Origin: Maricaulis sp034659015
Lineage (GTDB): Bacteria > Pseudomonadota > Alphaproteobacteria > Caulobacterales > Maricaulaceae
Direction: 5' to 3'
Assembly: GCA_034659015.1 (NCBI GenBank)
Contig: JAYEGL010000001.1
Coordinates: 620,001-684,000, forward strand
Length of the DNA stretch: 64,000 bases
The notes beneath the pieces are model-generated. The model did not search any database. It saw nothing but the letters and a program-made list of their open reading frames with translations, and had not been told where the DNA came from. A program made the translations under genes and the position numbers. Shown in pieces: positions 40,649-53,923 of the stretch (positions are counted from its first letter, which is position 1; every line of letters starts with the position of its first letter).

Positions 40649-41701
40649 CTACGGACCGGGCGTGACTTCGACCCGGGTAATCCGCCCGTCCGACCCTACG
40701 GCCCAGCCGGCGGTTCCATCCGGCGCAAAGGCGATCGCGTGATGCCCGTCGAGCGCGGCCCAGTCGACCCAGATTTCCCCGCTGTTTCGCGAGATATCCG
40801 TGCCGTTCGGGCCGGTCGCGATCAGCGTATCGGGATGTCCGGGCAGGTGGGTGACGGCCGAGCGATAGCCATGCGGCGGTTCCAGAGCGCCGTCCCAGCT
40901 GTTCCCCCCATCGTCGGACCAGGCGAAATTCCCAGCCGACCTTTCCTCGTCGGCAAAGTCGCCGCCGACCGCGACGATGCGTTCGCCCGTGGCGTCGACA
41001 GAGAAGACGCCCGCGCTCTCCCGTCCCGCGGCAAGCGGTGTATCGGCCACGCCCCAGCTCTCGCCGAAGTCGCAGCTGCGCAGCATGCGGGCCGTCTCGC
41101 CGCCGCCCGTGCCGATAAAGGCGCAGCCCGACGGCGTCAGCCCGATCGCGGAATCCGACGCCGCAAAGCCGGCCTCGCCTTCCAGCGCCTCGGGCGTGTC
41201 CTCGGCCGGTCGCCAGGTCTCGCCGCCATCGCCGGTCAGCAGGATCAGGAAGCGGCCGTCCACCGGATCGGAAAACGCGATGCCGTACTGATCGTTCCAG
41301 AAGTCCATGCCGTCGAAGAAGGCCTGGCCGCTGGCATCTTCCCACACCGTCTGGAAGCTCTCGCCGCCATCATGGGTGACATAGAGCCGGGCCGGCTGGC
41401 CGGCGGTGGCGAAGACGGCGTGGTCGGCGTCGAAACTATGGACCGAGCGCAGGTCCAGCCCTTCGGCACCGGGAATGCGGGTCAGTGTCCAGGTTTGCCC
41501 GCCATCGACCGTGCGCAGGACCTGCCCGTCCGGCGCGCCGATCCAGGCGGTCTGCGCGTCGACCACGGCCAGGCCCCGCAGGCTGGCCGATGTGCCGCTG
41601 TCCTGCGGGATGATCTCCGCATCCAGCCGCACCGGCGGTTCCGGAGTGCAGGCGCAGGCCAGCAGGCCGGCGGCGAGGGCGGCAAGCGCGCCCTGCCTCA
41701 C
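40649..41701 (-). CDS. BNR/Ycf48-like beta-propeller lipoprotein
   Basis: 350 aa from GTG 41701, which overlaps the preceding stop (GTGA). The lipoprotein signal LAALAAGLLACAC places it at the membrane. At least six BNR/Asp-box-type repeats are visible (TVDGGQTW, THDGGESF, TGDGGETW, SCDFGESW, SDDGGNSW, SRNSGEIW), predicting a sialidase/sortilin/Ycf48-like propeller. The sialidase catalytic residues are not apparent, so a binding or assembly role is more likely than glycosidase activity. The longer upstream frame overlaps the protease gene and is Arg/Pro-rich shadow. It is co-transcribed with the metalloprotease. Confidence 0.86.
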   Translation of the reverse strand: MRQGALAALAAGLLACACTPEPPVRLDAEIIPQDSGTSASLRGLAVVDAQTAWIGAPDGQVLRTVDGGQTWTLTRIPGAEGLDLRSVHSFDADHAVFATAGQPARLYVTHDGGESFQTVWEDASGQAFFDGMDFWNDQYGIAFSDPVDGRFLILLTGDGGETWRPAEDTPEALEGEAGFAASDSAIGLTPSGCAFIGTGGGETARMLRSCDFGESWGVADTPLAAGRESAGVFSVDATGERIVAVGGDFADEERSAGNFAWSDDGGNSWDGALEPPHGYRSAVTHLPGHPDTLIATGPNGTDISRNSGEIWVDWAALDGHHAIAFAPDGTAGWAVGSDGRITRVEVTPGP

Positions 41702-44187
41702 CGGTTCAGGCCCAGCAGCGCCGCGCTGTCGCAATGCCAGCAGGTGTCGGCGCCGATCGGGCTGCCCGGCGGTACGTCGGTATCCGTCAGGTCCGGTGTC
41801 TCGCCCCGGTCGAACCGGTCCAGACCGGCGTCGATCGATCGCGCCAGCCACAGGCGGTGGGCTGCTTCCGCACCGCCGTCGCGGCGTCCCGGCGTGTCCG
41901 CGGCGATCGATTCCAGACGCTGGCGTGCGAGTCCGGCGACGACGGGCGATCCCTGGGCGACCAGGTCGAGCAGCTGGTCGGCATATTCGGCCTGGACCGC
42001 ATGCCGCACGGGCTGCAGGCGTTCGGCCTCGCCGCGCGGCGTGTCGAAGAGCCGGGCCTCGACCTGGTCGAACAGCGCCTGCGGCGACAATTGCGCATCA
42101 TTGCGGGCGTGCTGGTCGGCCAGCCGGGCGATCCGGGCCGGGGCGAGCATCGCGTCCAGCGTGATCCGCGCCGCGGCGCCGGCCGCCGCGGTCCGGCTGA
42201 AGGCCGGATAGGCCGGGCTCTCGAACAGCTCGCGCGTGGCGGCATCGTCATAGTCGGCGAAAGGCGCGGGCGCCATCAGGCCGAGAACGCGGTCGGAAAT
42301 GTCGAGGGCCTGCGGGGCCAGCGTCGCAAGAAGCGCATCCAGCGCGCGGCGCTGGTCGGCCGGCGAAACCGGGTTGAGCCCGGCCTGGCTGCGGCTGTTG
42401 AGCTCGTAGTCGAACACCACGCCGCCGATCGACTTGGCAGCCGCCTCGACCTGGTAGCGGTGGTAGAGGTAGATGGGCGAGAAGACATCGCGCAGCGAGC
42501 TGGCGGGTTCGCCTTCGGCCAGCACCTGCGGTCCGAAATCGTCCAGCGCGGCTTCCCGCACCGCCATCGTTTCCAGCAGTGCCGCCGTGGCATCGGCGCC
42601 ATTGTCCCACAGATTGGCCTGGGGATGGGCGCTGTTATTGCCGCGGGCATGCCGGTCGGTGATGTAGAGCAGGCCGTTCGCGCGCGCCTCGGTCAGGATG
42701 CGGTCGAGGGCCGCCGCTTCCGTCTCGCCCTCGCCGAACTCGCCATAGAGCCAGGAGATGGCAACCGCGTCCCATTCGCCGATACCGGTGTCGTAGGCCT
42801 GCGACGTGTCGATCTCTCCGGCGCCGTCGAGCGTGACCCATGGTGCGGGATAGTCCATCACCGAAGCGCGGTCGGAGACGCTGGCGGCGAAATTGTGGGC
42901 CAGGCCGATCGTGTGGCCGACCTCGTGGGCGGAGAGCTGGCGGATACGGGCCAGGGCCAGTTCCAGCGGATCGTCGGCGCCGCCCGAGCCGGTGCCGTCG
43001 GCACCCAGAAGGCCTTCGAAAATCATGCGGTCCTGGCGCACGCGCTGGCTGCCCAGGATGACATGGCCCTTGATGATTTCGCCGGTACGCGGATCGACCA
43101 CGGAAGCCCCGTAGGACCAGCCGCGGGTCTGGCGGTGAACCCACTGGATGATGTTGTAGCGGATATCCAGCGGATGGGCGTCTTCCGGCAGGAGCTCCAC
43201 GCGGAAGGCGTCTTCATAGCCGGCGGCCTCGAAGGCCTCCGCCCACCAGGACGCGCCCTCGATCAGGGCGTCCCGGATAAGCGGCGGCGTGCCACGGTCG
43301 AGATAGTAGACGATAGGCTCGACAACCGGTCCGCTCTCGGCGGACGGATCGACCCGTTCCAGCCGGTGGCGGATGGCATAGGAGCGGCGCACGGGCGCGT
43401 CGAGCGGCGCGGCCATGTCGTAGAATTCCAGCGTGATCGCACCGGAGCGGTCGTCCGCCTCGCGGATCTCCTGGCCGGCCTCGGGCAGGGCCGCGAAGGA
43501 GTGGTGCACGGTCAGCGTCACCGATTGCGGATCCGGCGTGACGGCCCGGACTTCCGAACCGGGATCGCCGCTCGACAGGGTCAGGAGGGCGTCGATCTCG
43601 ACATTGCGCGGAAAGGCGAGCGCGCTATCCGTGAGCGGAGCGCTGCGATCGCTGTCGATGGAGAAACTGCCCTGGTCCGTGTCGGAGAGGCGGTCTGCCG
43701 TGCCGATCGGGTCGCGCGTCAGGAAGCCGGACAGGTCGATCAGCACGCGGCCGTCTTCCTCGGCGACGATGTCCGTGCTCCAGATCACCGAGCGCGCGAA
43801 GGATTGCTGCGTGGCGCGGGCCTCGTCGGCTTCGGCGCCCAGGGCGCGATAACCGGTATTCTCGAACTCGGCAAAGACGCGGTCATTGACCCGGAAGAAG
43901 CGCAGGATCTGCGAGCCGATGCCGGCACCGCGGTCCAGCCCGACCGGGTTGGAGCCCAAGCCGGAGGTCAGGCGCGAGGTATAGATCATGCGGCCCAGCG
44001 AACCGTCGTCCTGCATGTTCAGCTCGGCCAGTATGCGGCCGTCATCGCTGTCGACATGCAACGGCACGAAGCCGTCCAGCCGGTCCATCCCGCCGGTTTC
44101 CTCGTCCCAGTCCTGCGCCTGAACGGCGGGCGTGACGGCAAGAGCGAGGGCGCAGCCGGCGGCGCGCCAAAGGCTTCCGGTTTTCAT
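41698..44187 (-). CDS. Secreted zinc metalloprotease (DUF5117/DUF4953, metzincin-like)
   Basis: 829 aa. Signal peptide to about residue 25 (AVQAQD), with GGAG upstream of ATG 44187. The long N-terminal beta-rich region corresponds to DUF5117. The zinc-binding metzincin motif HEVGHTIGLAHNF starts near residue 421, with the Met-turn-like SVMDYPAPW shortly after. The C-terminal helical domain includes YHRYQVEAAAKSIGG. The family is common in Bacteroidota and Proteobacteria, secreted, with unknown natural substrates. The propeller lipoprotein gene directly downstream is coupled by GTGA, suggesting they act together at the cell surface. Confidence 0.9.
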   Translation of the reverse strand: MKTGSLWRAAGCALALAVTPAVQAQDWDEETGGMDRLDGFVPLHVDSDDGRILAELNMQDDGSLGRMIYTSRLTSGLGSNPVGLDRGAGIGSQILRFFRVNDRVFAEFENTGYRALGAEADEARATQQSFARSVIWSTDIVAEEDGRVLIDLSGFLTRDPIGTADRLSDTDQGSFSIDSDRSAPLTDSALAFPRNVEIDALLTLSSGDPGSEVRAVTPDPQSVTLTVHHSFAALPEAGQEIREADDRSGAITLEFYDMAAPLDAPVRRSYAIRHRLERVDPSAESGPVVEPIVYYLDRGTPPLIRDALIEGASWWAEAFEAAGYEDAFRVELLPEDAHPLDIRYNIIQWVHRQTRGWSYGASVVDPRTGEIIKGHVILGSQRVRQDRMIFEGLLGADGTGSGGADDPLELALARIRQLSAHEVGHTIGLAHNFAASVSDRASVMDYPAPWVTLDGAGEIDTSQAYDTGIGEWDAVAISWLYGEFGEGETEAAALDRILTEARANGLLYITDRHARGNNSAHPQANLWDNGADATAALLETMAVREAALDDFGPQVLAEGEPASSLRDVFSPIYLYHRYQVEAAAKSIGGVVFDYELNSRSQAGLNPVSPADQRRALDALLATLAPQALDISDRVLGLMAPAPFADYDDAATRELFESPAYPAFSRTAAAGAAARITLDAMLAPARIARLADQHARNDAQLSPQALFDQVEARLFDTPRGEAERLQPVRHAVQAEYADQLLDLVAQGSPVVAGLARQRLESIAADTPGRRDGGAEAAHRLWLARSIDAGLDRFDRGETPDLTDTDVPPGSPIGADTCWHCDSAALLGLNR

Positions 44188-44271
44188 GATCTTTGTGTCT
44201 CCTGATCCCCAGTTCGGCGCTCACGCTAGCGACTGACCGGAAGCCTGTCACCCTGACGAAGAGCCGCGGTC

Positions 44272-44766
<495 letters not shown>

Positions 44767-44778
44767 TCCGTCTCGCTC

Positions 44779-45252
44779 CTAAGCATCCTCGCTGGCCATC
44801 TGGTCGAGCCAGAAATCGGCGGCTTCGCGGTCGCCTGTAGCGGCCTCGACCCAGTAGCTGCCGTTGTCCGTATGGACCCGTTTCCAGAACGGCGCCTCGG
44901 TCTTCAGCAGGTCGATCATATAGCCGACTGCGTCCAGGGCCTCGCGCCGGTGCGCAGCGCTGGCGGCGACGAAGACGATGGGCTCGCCCGGCGTCATGCG
45001 GCCCACGCGATGCCGGATCACGGCCTGCATCAGCGGCCAGCGTCCGGCGGCGGCTTCCGCGATCCGGGCCAGGGCCGCCTCGGTGACGCCGGGATAGTGC
45101 TCCAGTTCCAGCGCGGTCAGGCCGGCCTCGCCGCGCACCTGTCCGGTAAAGCTCGCCACGCCGCCGGCCGAGACGTCTTGTCCTGTCACTTCCGCCAGTT
45201 CGGCGGCCGGGTCGAGCGCGTTTTCGAGGATGCCGGTCTCGATCCGTGTCAT
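44779..45252 (-). CDS. moaE: Molybdopterin synthase catalytic subunit MoaE
   Basis: 157 aa. VASFTGQVRGEAGLTALELEHYPG and HRVGRMTPGEPIVFVAASAAHR are typical. The catalytic lysine is in LLKTEAPFWKRV. It takes sulfur from thiocarboxylated MoaD to make the dithiolene of molybdopterin. The start lies 1 bp after the moaD stop. Confidence 0.95.
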   Translation of the reverse strand: MTRIETGILENALDPAAELAEVTGQDVSAGGVASFTGQVRGEAGLTALELEHYPGVTEAALARIAEAAAGRWPLMQAVIRHRVGRMTPGEPIVFVAASAAHRREALDAVGYMIDLLKTEAPFWKRVHTDNGSYWVEAATGDREAADFWLDQMASEDA

Positions 45253-45253
45253 C

Positions 45254-45505
45254 TCAGCCTCCCGTGAAGGGCGGGCAGAAGGCCAGCGTGTCGCCGGCGG
45301 ACAAGGGCGCTGGCCGCGGGACGATGGTGTCGTTGCGGATCAGGCGGACCGAGGGATGGGCAAGGGCCTCGGCCGCGGTGTCCGTCTCGCGCAGATGCGC
45401 AATGAGCGCCTCGCTGTCGGAAATGTCCTCGGGCAGGTCGACCGTCTCTTCCGGGCGGCCCATCCGGTCGCGCAGGGCGGCCACGTATTTCACGGTGATG
45501 CGCAT
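45254..45505 (-). CDS. moaD: Molybdopterin synthase sulfur carrier subunit MoaD
   Basis: 83 aa ubiquitin-like sulfur carrier. It ends in the invariant Gly-Gly (CPPFTGG), where the thiocarboxylate forms. It starts 3 bp after the moaA stop and is immediately followed by its partner moaE. Confidence 0.95.
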   Translation of the reverse strand: MRITVKYVAALRDRMGRPEETVDLPEDISDSEALIAHLRETDTAAEALAHPSVRLIRNDTIVPRPAPLSAGDTLAFCPPFTGG

Positions 45506-45508
45506 GGT

Positions 45509-46528
45509 TCAGCCTCCCGTTCGCGCCATGTTGCGGGTCACGGCCGGGCCGGCGCCGCGGGCGATATCGAAATCATGGCGCTCCGGCTTGATCGCCATGG
45601 CCGTGTCGATCAGCCGGTCGACGGCTGCAACGCCGCCGGAGCGCAACGCGCCGCGCAGGTCGAGGTCGTCGTCATGGCCCAGACAGGTGTGCAGCGTGCC
45701 GGTGCAGGTCATGCGGATCCGGTTGCAGCCGGCGCAGAAATTCGAGGTCAGCGGCGTAATGAACCCGATACGGCCGCCGGTCTCGGCGATGCGTGCATAG
45801 CGCGCCGGGCCGCCTGTGCTGTCGGGCAGGTCGGTCAGGGTCCAGCGCGCCTCGAGATCTTCGCGCACGGCGCTGAGCGGCAGGAACTGGTCGGCGCGTT
45901 CGGCGCCGACATCGCCGACGGGCATGACCTCGATCAGGGTCAGGTCGAAACCCTGATCATGAGCCCATTCGATCATGGCCGGGATCTCGGCCTCGTTCTC
46001 GCCCTTCAGGGCGACGGCATTGATCTTGACGGCAAGTCCTGCGCGTTTCGCCGCCTCGATACCGGCGAGGGTGCGGTCCAGGTCGCCGCCGCGTGTCAGG
46101 CGTGAAAACCGTTGGCGGTCCAGTGTGTCCAGCGAGACATTGATGCGGCGTACGCCTGACGCAGCAATGGCGTCGGCATGGGGGACGAGCTGGGTGGCAT
46201 TCGTAGTCAGGGTCAGCTCGTCCAGGCCGCCGCCGACATGGCGGCCGAGATTTTCGATCAGCCGGATCACGTCCCGCCTTACCAGGGGTTCGCCGCCGGT
46301 GATGCGGATCTTGCGGATACCGCGGCGGATGAAGGTTTCGCCGACTGCGGTGAGTTCCTCCAGCGTCAGCAGCTCGGATTTGGGCAGGAAGTCGGGCCGT
46401 GCCGCCATGCAGTAGACGCAGCGCAGATCGCAGCGGTCGGTCACCGACAGGCGCAGATAGCTGATCGTCCGCCCGAAACGGTCGGTGAGTGTGTCGCCGG
46501 GCGGTGCGAGGGCGGGGCTGCGGTCCAA
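45509..46528 (-). CDS. moaA: GTP 3',8-cyclase MoaA (radical SAM)
   Basis: 339 aa from a TTG at 46528, chosen because AAGGA lies about 7 nt upstream and the resulting length matches the family; the frame is open to 46822, but the extra 98 residues are low-complexity and unlike MoaA. The radical-SAM cluster cysteines are C33, C37 and C40 (DRCDLRCVYC). The second, substrate-binding cluster is CAGCNRIRMTCTGTLHTC. The C-terminal GG tail (MARTGG) needed for activity is intact. It performs the first step of molybdenum-cofactor synthesis from GTP. It is first in the moaADEC operon. The start is tentative. Confidence 0.93.
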   Translation of the reverse strand: MDRSPALAPPGDTLTDRFGRTISYLRLSVTDRCDLRCVYCMAARPDFLPKSELLTLEELTAVGETFIRRGIRKIRITGGEPLVRRDVIRLIENLGRHVGGGLDELTLTTNATQLVPHADAIAASGVRRINVSLDTLDRQRFSRLTRGGDLDRTLAGIEAAKRAGLAVKINAVALKGENEAEIPAMIEWAHDQGFDLTLIEVMPVGDVGAERADQFLPLSAVREDLEARWTLTDLPDSTGGPARYARIAETGGRIGFITPLTSNFCAGCNRIRMTCTGTLHTCLGHDDDLDLRGALRSGGVAAVDRLIDTAMAIKPERHDFDIARGAGPAVTRNMARTGG

Positions 46529-46937
46529 AACCGGTCCTTGTTGCTGAACGGGGTTGCTGAGCGGGGCCAGCCTAGACGCCGGCGATGCGATTGGCGACCG
46601 GCCTCGCGGCCCGCTCGAGCTTCCGTGATCGACGCGAAGAAATTTCCGGCTCGAACGGTGTTCGTGGAAGGATTTGGGGGCGCGACGGCCGGCCGTCAAT
46701 GATTGTTCTTTTGCGCCGGTATTATGCCAAATCATCTTGTGTTGCGGTGCAGCGCCTGCCCGGCATTTCGGGAATAAATTTGCAGTTGAAGCGACGCATC
46801 CTTTCTGACAAGGCATACTCATTCCCGCGGGTCGGGAATCCGGGTAAAAAGTGCTAAAGCGTCACATCGGCCTCGCCTTGTGCGGTGGCGAAGTCTGTGC
46901 TGCACTAGCGAATTCGTGGCCAAATGAGGGGTTCCGC
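46529..46937. other. Divergent control region between moaA and gltD
   Basis: About 410 bp without a credible gene. It holds an imperfect 13-bp tandem repeat (46541-46553 and 46554-46566, one mismatch) close to the moaA start, an AT-rich core around 46.68-46.82 kb and the motif TGTTGCGGTGCAGC at 46740-46753, identical to one upstream of amtB. I looked for a molybdenum-cofactor riboswitch in the moaA leader and could not recognise one by eye. Confidence 0.55.
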
Positions 46938-48355
46938 TTGCTGAGATTTGTAGACATCGACCAGGCCTATCCGGAGAAGCGTTCCGAGGCGGAACGGCGG
47001 CAGGATTTCCGTGAAATCTACCGTCCGTTCGACCCTGCGAAGGCCAAGGACCAGGCTGCGCGGTGTTCGCAATGCGGCATCCCCTTCTGCCAGTCCGGCT
47101 GCCCGCTGCACAACAATATCCCAGACTGGTTGATGCTGGCCGGCGAAGGGCGCCTGGAAGAGGCCTACGAGATCTCTTCGGCCACCTCGACCATGCCGGA
47201 AATCTGTGGCCGCATCTGCCCCCAGGACCGCCTGTGCGAAGGCAGCTGCGTGGTCGAGAAATCCGGCCATGGCGCCGTGACGATCGGCGCGGTGGAGCAA
47301 TACATCACCGACACAGCCTGGCAGGAGGGCTGGGTCAAGCCGATCCGCGTCGGCGCGCCGCGCGAGGCCAGTATCGGCATTGTCGGATCCGGTCCGGCCG
47401 GGCTCGCCGCGGCCGAGAAGCTGCGCGAGTCCGGCTATGGCGTCACCGTTTACGAGCGGTCCGACCGGGCCGGCGGCCTGCTGATGTACGGCATTCCCGG
47501 CTTCAAGCTGGACAAGCAGGTCGTGCAGCGCCGGCTCGACCGGCTGACCGAGGCCGGCGTGGAGATCCGTACCGGCTTCGAGGTCGGCCGGGACGCCACG
47601 CTGACCGATCTGCGCGACCAGCATCACGCCGTCCTGCTGGCCACCGGCGTCTATGCCGCGCGGCAGCTGACCTGCCCGGGCGCCGGCGACGGCGTGATCC
47701 CGGCGCTGGACTATCTCACCCGCTCCAACCGCAACGATCTGGGCGACAAGCCGGATGCCGACGACCGCCTGTCGGCGAAAGGCAAGCGCGTCGTGGTGAT
47801 CGGTGGCGGCGACACGGCCATGGACTGCGTGCGCACGGCCGTGCGCCAGGGCGCGACCTCGGTGACCTGCCTTTATCGCCGCGACCGGGAGAACATGCCC
47901 GGCTCGGCCCGCGAGGTGAAGCATGCCGAGGAAGAAGGCGTGGTCTTCGAATGGCTGTCCTCGCCACTGGCGGTGCTGACCAAGGGCGAGGCGATCAGCG
48001 CGGTCCGCGTGCAGGGCATGCGCCTGGGTGCGCCGGACGCCTCCGGCCGCCGCGCGCCGGAGCCGGAGCCGGGCAAGACTTACGATCTCGGTGCGGACAT
48101 GGTGATCTCCGCGCTGGGCTTCTCGCCGGAAGACATTCCGGCGCAGTTCGAGGCCCCCGATCTGGAAACCCATCGCGACGGCCGCATCGATGGCGACCTC
48201 GCAACCAAGATGACCAGCCTGGACGGCGTTTTCGTCGCCGGCGACCTGCATCGCGGCGCCTCGCTCGTGGTCTGGGCGATCCGCGACGGCATGGACGCGG
48301 CGCGCTCGATCGAGAGCTATCTGGTGAACCGCCTGCAGGTTCTGGGAGCTGCCGA

Positions 48356-48359
<4 letters not shown>
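46938..48359 (+). CDS. gltD: Glutamate synthase small subunit GltD
   Basis: 473 aa from TTG 46938 (LLRFVDIDQAYPEKRS), with GAGGGG 6 nt upstream; the open frame extends to a GTG at 46851, but that extra segment does not resemble GltD. N-terminal iron-sulfur cysteines are in CSQCGIPFCQSGCPLHNNIPDW and CGRICPQDRLCEGSC. FAD and NADPH Rossmann motifs follow: GIVGSGPAGLAAAEKL and VVVIGGGDTAMDCVRT. It supplies electrons from NADPH to GltB for conversion of 2-oxoglutarate and glutamine to two glutamates. The stop overlaps the gltB start (ATGA). gltD before gltB is the reverse of the enterobacterial order. Confidence 0.94.
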
Positions 48360-52885
<4,526 letters not shown>

Positions 52886-53010
52886 CGAAAAAGTCTTTTG
52901 CAGTGCAGCAAGGGCATTGGTTCCCGCTGTCGAACAGCGTATGACGGCGCCAGATTTCCACGGAGCGGGCCCGGCCCGGCCGTGCCTGGACCTGCCGTAG
53001 GGAGCGAGCG

Positions 53011-53544
53011 ATGCGGATCGACAAAATTTCCGCGGGCGAAAATCCGCCTGAAGACATCAATGTGATCATCGAGGTCCCGGTCGGCGGCCAGCCCGTCAAG
53101 TACGAGATGGACAAGGATGCGGGTACGCTCTTCGTCGACCGCTACCTGCACACGCCGATGAGCTATCCGTGCAATTACGGCTTCATGCCGCACACCCTGT
53201 CGGAAGACGGCGACCCGATCGACGTGATGATCATCGGCCACACCACGCTGGTGCCGGGTTGCGTCGTGCGCGCCCGCCCGATCGGCGTGCTGCTGATGGA
53301 AGACGAGAGCGGTCTGGACGAGAAGATCCTGAGCGTGCCGCACCACAAGCTCTCGCCGCTCTATGACGACATCAGGGAATACGGCGATGTCGCCCAGCCG
53401 CAATTGCTGCGCATCAAACATTTCTTCGAGCACTACAAGGACCTGGAGCCCAACAAGTGGGTGAAGGTCACCGGCTGGCACGACAGCGACAAGGCCCGCC
53501 AGCTGATCCTCGAGTCGATCGAACGCGCCGGTCCGGACGCGTAA
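53011..53544 (+). CDS. ppa: Inorganic pyrophosphatase (family I)
   Basis: 177 aa, the standard size. It hydrolyses pyrophosphate to two phosphates in the cytoplasm. The active-site signature DGDPIDVMI is intact, and the substrate-binding stretch is seen around VKYEMDKDAGTLFVDR and YPCNYGFMPHT. Monocistronic: 125 bp after gltB, with its own terminator downstream. TTGCAGTGCAGC at 52898-52909 resembles the motif upstream of gltD and amtB. Confidence 0.97.
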   Translation: MRIDKISAGENPPEDINVIIEVPVGGQPVKYEMDKDAGTLFVDRYLHTPMSYPCNYGFMPHTLSEDGDPIDVMIIGHTTLVPGCVVRARPIGVLLMEDESGLDEKILSVPHHKLSPLYDDIREYGDVAQPQLLRIKHFFEHYKDLEPNKWVKVTGWHDSDKARQLILESIERAGPDA

Positions 53545-53567
53545 GCCGCCGCGCGCCGCTGAACAGC

Positions 53568-53600
53568 AAAAGCCCCGGTCTTCGCAGGCCGGGGCTTTTT
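53568..53600 (+). terminator. Rho-independent terminator of ppa
   Basis: AAAAGCCCCGG (53568-53578), 10-nt loop, CCGGGGCTTTT (53589-53599) plus a further T. A symmetrical A-run/T-run makes it potentially bidirectional. Confidence 0.88.
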
Positions 53601-53756
53601 GTTTCTCCTCGATATACCTGTTTTTCCCGGACCTGTTCGGGGGAAATGGTGACGGTGCGGGGGCTTTTGTTTTCTCACCATTCCATGGGATGGGCGCTGT
53701 GCGAGCGGAGGAGTGCGTGTTCTCCTTTCCAGAGTTTCACGGTTTTCCCGGACGGA

Positions 53757-53856
53757 AGCCTGCGGAGGCAGGCTGCAGATCCGGGATCCACGGAACGAAC
53801 CTCCAGCTTGATGTCCGTCCTGTCGGTCCCGGCTCTTCGTCCCGCTTTCGCGGGAC
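53757..53856. repeat. Palindrome-rich intergenic repeat, possible dispersed element
   Basis: AGCCTGC/GCAGGCT hairpin at 53757-53774, a GATCCGGGATC-type palindrome near 53779-53789, and GTCCCGC/GCGGGAC hairpin at 53839-53856. The wording (cctgcggaggcagg, gatccgggatcc) resembles repeated intergenic elements common in alphaproteobacterial genomes. Only one copy is in this window, so repetition is inferred. Confidence 0.45.
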
Positions 53857-53923
53857 ATGCGGCCGGGAAAAATGCGCGTGATGAACTGGCTTGTTGGAGC
53901 TGGTGCGGGGAAGAAAACCTCCC

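Larger units (their letters stand above)
53545..53923. other. Intergenic region between ppa and the FAD oxidoreductase gene
   Basis: 379 bp with no credible gene. It contains the ppa terminator (53568-53600) and a palindrome-rich stretch (53757-53856) that looks like a dispersed intergenic repeat. Nothing else was recognised. Confidence 0.6.

Noticed and set aside
46529..46850. Molybdenum-cofactor riboswitch in the moaA leader
   Set aside because: I could not recognise the conserved stems by eye. A covariance-model scan would be needed, so no feature is claimed.
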